Shown in pieces: positions 27,641 to 39,400 of a stretch of 64,000 nt of DNA (its first letter is position 1; every line of letters starts with the position of its first letter). The stretch comes from Clavelina lepadiformis (lineage: Eukaryota > Chordata > Ascidiacea > Aplousobranchia > Clavelinidae), in NCBI RefSeq assembly GCF_947623445.1, contig NC_135244.1, positions 15,128,860 through 15,192,859 of the forward strand, written 5' to 3'. A program made the translations under genes and the position numbers. The notes under the pieces are model-generated. The model was not told where the DNA came from. It saw only the letters and a list, made by a program, of their open reading frames with translations, and searched no databases.

Positions 27641-29053
27641 AGTTTTTCATCACCAATACCGTCTACGGCAGTGAATGCAGAATTTCAGGAAAGAGGCAGT
27701 GAGGCACTCCATCTTGCATCATTGAATTGGTTTCGTATTGCGTGGAGATAGAAAAACGGCTTGGCGTCAATACTTCGTCAACGAAAAATAATGCACAATT
27801 AGGTCTTGGTCCATGTTAACTCATGAATTGTCCAAGAAAGCCGTGTTTCCTGAAATTTAAATCGTTGTTGGGAAATAGGCTAACTGTTTTGGAATAGGCC
27901 TACGTACGTCTATTGACCGTCACGGCTAAACGAGCAGTTGCATCAGGCAGTTTGGCACATCGCTATTTTTGATAGAGTTCTGCCTGCATTGTATATTTTC
28001 TACGTTTTAACTGCAACGTAACTTCATAAACCTTTAAGCATAACCTGGATTGTGAAAAGTTTGGCGCCCAGTAATAATATTCAAAAATTGATATTAACTA
28101 TTTAGGGTTCCATTGAAGATAAATTTGGATCAGAAAGTTAGGTTTAGGTTACAATTTTATGACATTTAAGTTAGACTAACGAGAACCCGCAAAAAAATTT
28201 AGAACGTAGACCCTACAATGTTTTTCCTTATAAAACAGTAACAGCGGTTTAATTACTGTTTTATTGAATTCTGAAAATGAAAAAAATCTGGTAGACAGCG
28301 ATACCTATTATGACGTCACTCTAAGTTTTTTTATGTCTGGCGTTATCACGGGAATCGCAAATAAAAGAAAATGAATAGAGAAGTGACTAATAGAGAGAAT
28401 GAAAGCTGAATCGTGACAATAGCATTAACTGTTATTAGCCCAATATCATCACGAAACATACACAACGCGGATTCGGCTATACGTTTGTTATAGCCTTTGT
28501 TTAAAATATATTCGATGTTCCAAAACATTATTCGAACACGAATATCCCCAGGAATTAACCATTGGTGAGTCGTAAATAAATGTTTCAGCACGAATCTGTG
28601 AGATACCGAAATATTGCAATTAACAGCGCAAATGTATTTATATTCACAATAATAAATTTACGAAATAAATATGCTTTTGACTTTTGCTATTTGGTCCCAG
28701 GTCAGATTAGGCTATATTTGTTGAAAATTTTAACAAAATTTAAAACTCAAAATATATGTGTACAGTAAAATGTAAATGGCGATAGGCGAAGCAAAAATTG
28801 TGGTAGGCTTACGATGGTTAGCAATAGAAGCTTATGTTAATTGGGTAGCTCCATTCTTTCTTTCGTGAAGAGCGCTTTGTTAACAACTTTCAAGTGTTTC
28901 AAAACCTATTTTGAAGAAAGTGTTTTAAATTAACACGCGCCCTTTAAAAGTTTTTCAGAGCTTCTTCGACTAAAACGCAGTTTTCCGTATAGTAGCCTAC
29001 ACTTGCGCAACAACCTGTTAATATTATTGGAAGCATCTAAGCCATCGAATGTT

Positions 29054-32000
29054 ATGACACTTGTCAGCTGTGATTGGAAGCAACTTGTCAGTGAAGGAGA
29101 TTTACCTTGTGCAAGGTAAGCGTCATTATTTTTGCTCGATGTTTTCCAATGTGTGTTTATTTTACTGTACGTTTTAATTTACTTTGCTCTTAGCTGTTTG
29201 TTCGCGATATGTGTTTGTTGTAGAATGTTTTACTATGGTTGGCAATAAAACGAGTTTAATTTTTTATTATGAGTGTCCTTTTCTATTGCAGGTTGGGTCA
29301 TTCTATTGAGCTGGTTGGAGAAATCATTTATCTATTTGGAGGTTCGCGTTTACTAGAGAACGGAGTAAGCTCGATAACTTCCAAGATTTATAGCTTACAT
29401 TTTCAGAGTGTGTGGTACAGTGTACCGTCAGCAAGAACGCTATGCTATAAGAACCTGGAACATACATATACCGATACCGTTACAAGTTATAATACATTTT
29501 ATACTTTTACAGAAGCGTGTTGGGTTCTTTAACGACCTTTACGAAGTATCAGGTATATCAACAATGAAATCATAAAACATTTAACCATATATTTTGAAAA
29601 AGAGCTATAGATAAAATAAAATCGATAAAATGAAATAGATAAAATCTGCCTTCATAAAGTAGACTCGTGTGTATATAATTTCTTTCAGATAATGCGTGTA
29701 GGCCTAATTTGAACAACACAATGAATAGGCTACTGTAGTATAGCTGTAGATTATAGAGACAAAACAATGAAGTTAAAGATGAGTTCAATAGTTGAGCTAT
29801 ATACTCATGAATTCTTTGTTCGTTTGCTGAGTTTCAGTTTCTAACAGTCGATTTCTATGGAAAAAACTATCTTCTACCACTCGACTACCGCCGCCTCGAG
29901 ACTCGCATCGTACATGGTATAGATCTTTGCAAACTGCTGTACAGAGTTAAAATTATTTATAAATAGGCCTATGTAACCTATACAATATATGAATTTAATT
30001 ATGTAGGTATATATATACATACAAATACATTATATATTGAATGCTTCAGCTAATTATGCTTAAATAATTACTGTATATGTAGCTTCTTCGACAAATGTTT
30101 GTATTTATTCGGGGGCAAGAACGAGTTCGTGAGCGACAAGTGTTTGAATGGTGTTTATCGATTTGACCTAAGTAAGTTGAAAATTTGAACGTAGAACGCA
30201 AGAATGATAATTTTTTAAATGGAGCTTAACGTAACATGCCGTAAACTTGCACCAAAGAAAATATATTGATGATGATATATTGATGTATAGGCTACCAACT
30301 GATTTTTTCCTTACCTTGGAAGAATTATACTTTTGCAGCTTCCTTTTGTTGGAGTGATTTGAAAACTTGTGGTCCATCTCCGACTGCAGTAGGTTTCAGT
30401 CTCAGTCTTGTAAGCAAAAAAGCGTTCGTGTTTGGGGGAATCACCGATGGAGCTGCCACAAATGATTTGTTTGTATTTAGTTTAGGCAAGTTTCGTTTTT
30501 TTGTCAGTTATTTATAGGATTTCTTTTTTAAATATGCTATAATCTGATACATTTATTTTTTTTTTATATGGCATATTCTCAATTGGTTCATCCCAGATTC
30601 AAATGAATGGCTCCCTATTAAGTGCGGCGGATATCCTCCTAGTCCGAGATGTGACCACACCTGTGAGGTTATTGATGAAATCATTTATCTTTTTGGAGGA
30701 GCAGGGTCCGACAATCATTTCTATAACGACCTGCACTGTTTGAATACAGGTTACGTTTATAGTGGATGTATTTAGTTACAGCTTTATATGATTGTATGGT
30801 TTCAGAACGACGGACTGATTTTTGAAACTAATTTACTGGATTGAAAAATATCTTCCTGTAATGACGGACAACTAAATCTTCTAAAACTCGCGCAAGATTT
30901 TTTGTTTTTATTCTTAGCAACTTTAACATGGTACCAGGCCACACCACGTGGATTACCACCTTTTGCGAGAGCAGGTCACACTTTTGTCGCGCACAGAGAC
31001 AAAGACATTTATATATTCGGTGGATACAACCATAAATCTAATGATACAACACTTGGATTGTATAAAATGAGTATTGGTGAGTGCACTTGCAATCATTAAA
31101 ATAAGACATATAGGCTATTTCTCCCACAGTAAAGTTTTATCTGACGTGTAGGCTAAATAAGTTATAGCTAAAAAAGTTTGAAGCTTTTTTAAACTAAAAA
31201 ATAAAAAATTTTTTTTTCTATAAACCAGGAAACCAAAAATGGAAGCGGCCTCTAATGGCAGGGTGTGCTCCAGATGGAATCCATGGGCACTGTGCGTTCA
31301 TCCTGCATAGCACCATGTACATTGTTGGAGGTATAGGACCGCAAGGAGAGCTCGGAATGGAGTCAATCTACGCTCTACGTCTCATCAACCCCTCTCTGCG
31401 AAAACCGGTTCTCGAACATTTGCTCAATGATCTTTGCAAAGAGGTAATTTGTTGTTACCAACTGAAATGTTGAAAATAAAATGCTATGGTGAAATAGTTG
31501 TGGTTTATTGCACTAAAACCAGTGTTTTTACGGTTATGGGAATATCTTATGAAGTTTTTATCTGCTATTCATAGCATTTGACAACAAGTCACGCAATAGG
31601 CCTACATAACCATGATATTCCATTAGACAATTTAGAAAGCTTTTCCGCAGAGGTGAAAATATCTACAGTGATTGCAAAACATGGTTGCGACTGCTTTTTT
31701 TCCATTGATCATTTCAGAAAAATTCACTTTTGTGTTGGATGGAAACCAAAAAACCAAATGTGTCATATGACATAAACAGACATGACCATGAGTTAGATGG
31801 CTGTATTTCAAAACTAATCAACAACAGTTTGGTGAGATCACTTTTTTACATTAGGGGTGTATTGTAATAGGTAAATAAATCAACAGTAAATTTGATCACT
31901 GTTTTACAATAGATTACTGTAGATAAGATACTGTATTCATACGTACACAAAAAAATCTCACCAAGTTTTTACTGTATTTTTTCAATATTTAAGATTCTAC

Positions 32001-32859
32001 TGTATATGGACCTGCCAAATCTAAAGTAACAGCTTTTGAACGCCCGATAATTTCAGCAGCATATAAAACTGTTTGGCTGGGCTTGGTTTGAAGTTTTCAG
32101 GATTTTGGTGTTTATAAATATAGGCCAAAGTTTTTCTTGATACTTATAAAGTTTAATTATAATTTCAATATCTAGAGTCATCAGTTAACTCTTAACAAAC
32201 AGTTATGCGAATTGGACAACGAAAATCCTGCAACTTTCGAAGTTCAACAAAGCTTGCTTCGGGCGGCACAAGCAGAGCTCGCGTCTGCAAGACAGTCTTT
32301 TGAAAACGACAGAGCAGATATTGTCAGGTACATAACTTGTACTTTAGACGTGGCTGTTAAAACATCAGTTTTAATACAAAGCGATTAACTTCGTTCCAGA
32401 AATTAAATATTTTAGATTCTTGTTTTTTTTATTTTTCCAATTTTAATCAAATCTTGATCGTCTCTCTCTCTCAAACTTTCGTAATACTGAATGAATTTAA
32501 ACTTTCCATTAGAATTTTAGAAAATGAAAGATCAGAAGTAACAAGTTTGATTCGACGTCATCAAAAGCAAAACGAGGATTGGTGGAATTCTAGGATTAGC
32601 GAGAACGACATGGAGCGCGACAAATTGCGTAAAGCATGGGTATGGAATTATTATTATTATGGAAACAAATTAACTATAACAGCAATATATATAAGTAACC
32701 TGATTAAAAATATACATGTTTTGTTAAATTTACAAATCTACTTTTTCGTTTCAGGAGGATGTAGAGAAGGAACGAAAGATTTTGTTAGAAGAGAGGGAAG
32801 AGCTGGAGAATAAAGCAAAAAAGGTCGCTCTCTTATTTCATCAAGTGGGAGATATTTGA
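29054..32859 (+). CDS. kelch-repeat protein with C-terminal coiled coil
   Basis: Thirteen exons: 29054-29115, 29292-29364, 29513-29552, 29838-29916, 30083-30171, 30339-30485, 30597-30749, 30918-31076, 31229-31443, 31718-31831, 32176-32327, 32513-32639, 32755-32859; 504 aa. Residues ~15-325 form about six kelch blades, recognised by repeated 'IIYLFGG', 'CLYLFGG', 'AFVFGG', 'IYIFGG', 'MYIVGG' and downstream Trp. This predicts a beta-propeller protein-interaction domain. Residues ~365-500 are Glu/Lys/Leu-rich with heptads (LENERSEVTSLI, EKERKILLEEREELENK), a long coiled coil. No BTB, signal peptide or membrane segment is present. Function unknown; kelch plus coiled coil suggests a scaffold. The ATG at 29051 is followed at once by a stop, so 29054 is chosen. 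Exon 11 could instead begin at 32185 or 32203, in frame. Intron 6 uses a GC donor. Confidence 0.85.
30486..30596 (+). other. GC-AG intron in the kelch gene
   Basis: Exon 6 ends 'AGTTTAG' followed by gcaagt. Phase 1 is kept into exon 7 (acceptor cccag at 30592-30596), and kelch blade spacing is preserved across the join. A consistent GT alternative was not found. Confidence 0.7.
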
Positions 32860-35800
32860 GAAACTGTGTTTGCGAATAAATCCTTTACTTGATAACACAG
32901 AAGCAGAAATAAAGAGTCTTCACATCTTGCGTTTGATGTATTTAGTTCAAAGAGTGACTTTGTTTTACAAAAGTAGCTTAAGTAAACATTTCTGTTGAGG
33001 TTTGGGGTAAAAATTGCTCGATAGCCTATAATTTTGGCCTGATTAAGAATATTTCAAGCAGGAAAATCTGTAGTATCGAAACGAGATATAAAACTGCATA
33101 ACAGAATTAACACTCAAAAAGTTCCAAAACAAGAAAATGCATGACATTTAAATAACAAACTTAACTCCTTTCAAACAAGAAAGTTACAAACTATAGCTTT
33201 CTAAACGGAAAACTCAAATTAGATTGTCTAATTCAACTTTGATAGTAGGCTACGTGTTGTTGCGAGCTGAAGATGTCCGAAAGAACAGAGTCTATATACT
33301 TCTGATTGCGAATACATCTCGACATTGCACATGCTCATCAGGACAGCAAACAAATAAAAAAAAACTATGAAATTTCATTTACAAACAGGTAAACGTAGGC
33401 TAACGTAAATTAAGGTATTCGGTAGTCAACAAAATTGGAAACCCAAGGGTATATAAAGAAAAGTAATCAATACAGGAATGTAAATTAATTATGGAGGAAA
33501 ATAAAAACTTGAAAAGAAAGTGTCCAAAGCGTGGCACGTGTTGCCACACAACCAAAATCAAAATAACCAAACAAAAATTAGGCTAAGTAAGGATTTTAGG
33601 CTAAGTATTTAAATCAATCAAAATTTTACGTTTTAGTTTGATTAATACCTTTTTTATTGTACCGGTGGTTTGGACGTTCCGTTAAATGTAACTCAGGTTT
33701 GTAGGCTATTTGCATTTTTGTTCAGGATGCAGTTGTGATTGAAATAAGAAACCGACAAATACTTCTTTCTGGCTCGGCTTGTTTTCACGGCATAAGCATC
33801 AAACATTTTCAGAAATTGTTCAAACTTTTTCTCAGTTAGGCTACAATCGGTGGATATTTCTATCACTTTGTTCAAGATCATTTCTGACAAAGTTTCTGGA
33901 ACATGGAGCGCTCGCCACTACAATTTCTCACTGTCAGTGTCAGGTCCGTTTCCCGAGGCCTAGTCGCTGGCCAAACGTAAAAGGCTAAATAATACAACAT
34001 CTAACCTTGGCCTACCATATTTTCATTGCCAAAATAGATGACAATTTCTCCAGCAAGTACAATGCAAATAAAGTTTTACGTTTAGAGAATTTATCACATG
34101 TTTTTGGATAATTATACGCATATGTACAAGTAATGCATTCAGCTTCAAAATCATTATGTCCTTTTCTGAAACAAGGATACTTCTAACGCAGTTCATCAGA
34201 GACACAGTGTTCCTCTTTGGCAATATTGCTTAGCTTTATTTGGGTTTTGTGTTTGTCTAAATTAAAACAATGAGAAGAAAAATGATTAGACTTCATGCTG
34301 TCGCTGAAAAGTCATTTGACTTGACTTAGGCCTCATGCCGAAAAGTCACATAAACATTCCGTTGAAAATACTGTATCAGGAAGAAAGCGCAAAATGCAGA
34401 AAAAGAGGACATTTCGGCATTTTTCAGTGTCCTCGAAGGACAATTCCTTTTTCTTTAGGAAAGAGGACAAATCCTCCTTAAAGAGGACATATGATAGCCC
34501 TAATCTAACCTTTATTATAAATAAAAAGTTGTTTCATTTAAGTTTTAACATAAAAATAACGCTTCAAAGATCTTTGTTAAGCCAGCATATTTGCTGGCTC
34601 AATGTAAACTAAATGAATAGTAACTATTAAATGTCTATGCCACTACAATTTAGTTGCGTAACTTTGTGCTTTGCTTTTTTTCTGTTTCTGGTTTGGGGGA
34701 ATTTGTCGTGCAATTTCATTTGGTCATATGATAATTTGCACCCGCAGCCATACTTCAACGTGCTGGCTCAGATGGAAAAATATGCCGTTTTTTTACAAGA
34801 CTTTGCCGTGATGTTGTGTCGGTGGCACTGAAGCCTCATCACCTCATACAATCATGCGACTAAGCGAATCTTTGTTTATCTGTGTAGCCTATGTACGATA
34901 CAAAATTGGTGTTCAAACAATCAACTTTGCCGTGATTGTTTATTGGAAAAATTAGCGTGGCCTGCCGTCTCAATAAAGCAGGAGACACTACTTTTTCTTC
35001 TTCCATTTCTAGTATGGTACCAATTCGTGTTTTCCTTACGATTCATGTTTAGGGCAACTACTGTATACTGGTTGGTTTGTTGTACACCGAAATTTTGCTT
35101 CTGCACCCCCGAGATCTTAGAAAAAACTGCCATACTCAGCAGTCTGGGAACTGTTCACCCCGACTGGAAAGTGCGGCAGTCTTCCATGAGAAATCGTGAT
35201 TGCAAACACGCAAATTTTGGTATGATAGCATGCACTAAAAGCCCTACGTGGAAAAGCTTACATTTTAGCACTGGGAGATTTATGCCGAAAAAATTAAGGT
35301 AGTGTTTTACACCATGCCAGTATTAAAACTCTAATCATTTTGCATCGTAACTAATTCCTATTTTAGATGATGTAGTCGATTTTAAGGCCGTTGGTTTCGC
35401 CCCCACTGGAAAGTTTAAATTCAGTGTGCCGAATAAATGCGCTAAGGATTGTAATGGCAAATTCTGCGCTACGCCAATGTAATACTTATACAATATAGGG
35501 CAGCATGGCAATTCTGCGCCATCAAATTGGTGCAGAAGCCAACTTTGTTCGTCAGAAAAATACAGTGCATCATACAAAATACAGTACGGTGCATGCAAAC
35601 TTTCCTGTAGGGGGTTTCCCCCTGCTTATATCTGCCACTGCTACTGTCAAGTTACAACAGTCAAGAGATGAAACTAAAGGGAATTTCACTGCACTAACAA
35701 TATTTGTATGTGTGTTTTTTGTGACACGAGTTTATGATGCCACTCCTGAAGCTGATAATTACACCAATGGCATGACGATATTTGCTCTTTCGTTAGGGCG

Positions 35801-36486
35801 GAGATCTTTGACATATCATACAAAATTTCCATACTGGTTGAAGGCTCAATTGTTTATTTATTATAAATTGGCCTAATTATCTTTTGCATGCAGGTGCCAC
35901 AATTTCTACTATGACTGTTCACCAAAACGACTGAAGATGAATAATAACAAAAGAAAGGTTCTTAATCCCTTACTCAAGTATTAACAATACTAGTCTAGTC
36001 TAGCTGACAGATCTAGCTAACATTGACTAATACTCCTTGTCAGTTGAAATAAGAACTAACTTATGAATTAGTGATATAAGTTATGTTTGTTCTTATTTCA
36101 ACTTCAGTTCATTTATCTTACAATTATTTTATTAAAACATGAAGGCTGGTTAAGTTAACTAACATTATTGTGTATGTTTTTAATGCTATTCAAACTGCAG
36201 ACTTTGTACTTTGTGTTGATAATGTTTTATACACAATTATAATGACAAAAAAATTTTCAGCAAAATTAAGTTTATGTACGCTTTCAAAGTTAGCAGGGAG
36301 GCAATACTGCAATATGCTTACAAACAATACAAAATGAAAAGCCTGAATTGCTGCAGCTTAAATTAGGTTTTTATGTTTATACAGTATAAATGTTTGCAAG
36401 ATATTTTCCGTTTTCAGCTTAAATTTATTTATTAGTTATAAACCAATTTGGTAATTAGCAAGTATAAATCTCACAGCTGTTGGATT
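32860..36486. other. intergenic region between the kelch gene and FMO copy A
   Basis: Contains no gene with consistent splice phases. Repeat-like material includes exon-like minus-strand fragments at 33.75-34.20 kb and a possible transposon end rich in 'gaggaca' motifs at 34.39-34.51 kb. From about 34877 onward the sequence belongs to the duplicated unit (counterpart starts near 46187); copy B lacks about 250 bp and 1.1 kb of it. Confidence 0.5.
32875..32880 (+). terminator. poly(A) signal of the kelch gene
   Basis: AATAAA lies 16 bp after the stop codon, implying a short 3' UTR. Confidence 0.6.
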
Positions 36487-39400
36487 ATGAATGGTGGTGG
36501 TTGTGCTCGTGTTCAACGAATCGCAGTGATTGGTGCTGGAGCTGCAGGTCTTTTTTAGTCCCTTATGATAAATTTTACATTGCTGTTCATAACTTATTTT
36601 AACACTTACAACTTAAATAAAATATCAAATATAAAGTAAAAACCAGGTATAACAATAATATTAATTATATAATGTTTTTTTGCCATAATTTGTAACTTAC
36701 AGTTTATTGTTGCAGGTCTATGTGCAGCTCGTCATCTGGCATGTTCAAAAAAATTTAAACCAACTGTATTTGAAGGAACAGATTTTGTTGGTGGTACGTG
36801 GGTCTATACAGATCGCACTGAAAAAGATGAGAATGGATATCCGGTACATTCATCCATGTATAACGACTTAATGTAAGTGATTCCTTGTATAACTAAATAA
36901 AAAGTGAGAGTACACTAAATTTGCACTGATTAAACAACGATCAATCAATGCTACCTTCTAAGTGTATTGACTAGAATATGTCTGTTAATTACGCTTATGG
37001 CTGAATGTAAGCAGGATTTTTGTTCGTTTTAATTGTTTTTCTTTCTTGGTTTTCCTGCTAACTTTTCTGAATCCACTTGAAGTGAAAGATAACAACTTTG
37101 TTGAGATTGTGATTTACTGAAATTTGCTCTCAACTTAGCATGTGTCCAGTTGAATATTTTGCAACTTGTTTTGCAGAACAAACCTACCAAAGCAAGTGAT
37201 GGCATTTCCAGAATTTCCCTTTCCCGACTCATTGCCTTCTTTTCTCCATCACACCAATGTCCTTGGATACTTAGAAAATTATTCTCATCATTTTGATTTG
37301 CTTAAATATATCAAGGTATCGATAAAAGTTTTTAATGTTTATTTTTGGTATTTCTTCTGTTGTGAAAGTAGACATATTCTTTTGAGAAAAAGATTTATTT
37401 ATATGCTTGTACCGCTGGTAGTTTGGCGAAATAAATTTTATCACCTCTTAGTTATGCAAATATGCTTTTTTTTACCTTAATTAGGATTTTTTTAAATTTT
37501 ACATCAGTTACAAATGCAGAAGTTTTTATTTAACTGCGAGTTGTAGCCATATTTTTGCAACAAGTTTGTACAACTACGCAGTTTCACAATTATGTCGAAG
37601 AAATAAAAGTGATTCCGAACACTGAAAATTCTGATAATTTTCCTCGCTGGGAAGTAAAGACCTTTGACTGGAAACAGAACCAACACGAAAGTCATGTATT
37701 TGATGGTATAATGATATGTAATGGGTAAGTGTGATATTATTGATATTCATGAGGAAATTATTACATGAGAAAATTTTACGAGTTTATTCAGTTCTGTTTT
37801 AATGGATGTTTATGGGTTTGATTATTACCTTTTTATCATTTTGTTGGATTTTAATCATACCATTTCTCAAACCAACTAAGTATGAACCAAAATTATCGGT
37901 ACCTTGCATAAGGGCATTGCAATGGTTGTGTAGTATTGTAGCGGCCATTGGGTGTCTGTTTGTTTTGTTGCTGGTTGGCGCCCTCAAAATGCTCCTAGCA
38001 CATGTTGATTTCGGCACTGCTCGTTTGTTTTACCGCCCCATTCCGTTTTGCACCGCTTGTGCACAGGACGCAAGATTGAGTAAAGGTTAAACTCAGAACC
38101 TCGTGTTCATTTATTTAATATATGAGCGAAGGAGACAGTGAACAGAAATAGCAACCTTCTGAGACAAGGAGTCAACAACGCAGCATCGTAACAACGCAGC
38201 AACGGAACAACGCACCCGACCTACCTTCGCCATAGTATAACACGGCTTCAAGCCTAAATTCCTTAATTAGAAGTCAATCACTATAATTACTACTAGAACT
38301 AGCATAGTCGGTGTACATCCCTTGCTTCAACAGCAGGCTTGTCTACTGACATCACTTTGTTGTGAACTTTAACATCTGCACTGTGCAATCATACTGCTGA
38401 ATTTTTATTAGTAACTTGATATGATCTTATTTTTTTCAGGCATTATTCTGTTCCAAGTTTTCCGTCTATAGAAGGGATGAGCGAGTTTGAAGGTGAAATT
38501 CTACACAGTCACCATTTTCGAACATCCAAGCAGTATGCAGATAAGACTGTTGTTTTGTTTGGTGGTCATGCTTCTGGCATTGACATTGCTCTGCAACTGT
38601 GTCGTGTTGCAAAAGAAGTAGTTTTGAGTCACAAGGGGAACTTGTTGTCTCCTTTTCCAGATAATTTACACCAAGTATGGTGCTATAGGCTTTGTAATTT
38701 ATTGATTGTATATATTACACTGGTCTGCATTTTTCAACTTCAAAATTTTTTTTCACTAAAAACATGCAAATATAGCTTATTTTGTGGCGCTGATTCCAAA
38801 TCTGTGGTCCTTTTTATTCTAGCACATCAGGTTTTTGAGATAACTGTTACACGTGATATAGCGTTTTTGGTGAATAATCACAAAATAAGGCTTGCAATTC
38901 CGTTACAGACATTTTTTTTTTCGAAATCTTCATCCTTCAACAGTTCTCTGATTTGAGGTCCAGTGAAAATACCTGCGTGCAGCTTAGCTTCGGATAAAGA
39001 CGAAAACCTTTCTTGCTTGTACCTAAATCCTTCTCCTTCTTTGTCCATACCTTTCACGAAGTTTTTCATGCACCCTAACTTGATATGCAAGGGCGGTAAA
39101 AATACTTTTGCTGGAGCAACAAGAAGATGTGCCTTCACATTCTTAGATCCAGGCAAAAACTCATCTCTTGTTGGCCACAATTTCCGAGTAGTGGGAAGTA
39201 TCCGCCCTACTGTCCCAGAGACAAAGAAAACAGGGAAATTTAGTGTAGCTATCTTAAAGTCCAAGCATGAGAACTACAACTTTTAAACCAGGACATATCA
39301 ACCAGTTATGCTTATGGTACTTTGTCATTTGCAACAGAATTTCTATGTTTTCATACGTTTCTGACATCTCAGTAGAATGTGCAACAGGTAGATGGCACAG

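Larger units (their letters stand above)
23435..29053. other. intergenic region, about 5.6 kb, between divergent genes
   Basis: The PCTAIRE kinase (minus) and the kelch gene (plus) diverge from this region, so promoters of both should be at its edges. No exon chain with consistent phases was found. It holds an unexplained open frame (25819-26370), a repeat related to 35.2 kb, and two diverged direct repeats near 27.3-27.6 kb. Confidence 0.55.

Noticed and set aside
37029-37480. Open frames overlapping FMO-A exon 3, repeated at 46943-47376
   Set aside because: They extend through splice sites; their conservation between copies only reflects the duplication.
38477-38956. 159-aa open frame on plus
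   Set aside because: It is FMO-A exon 5 read past its donor (gtatgg at 38675) into the transposon; copy B and family length support splicing.
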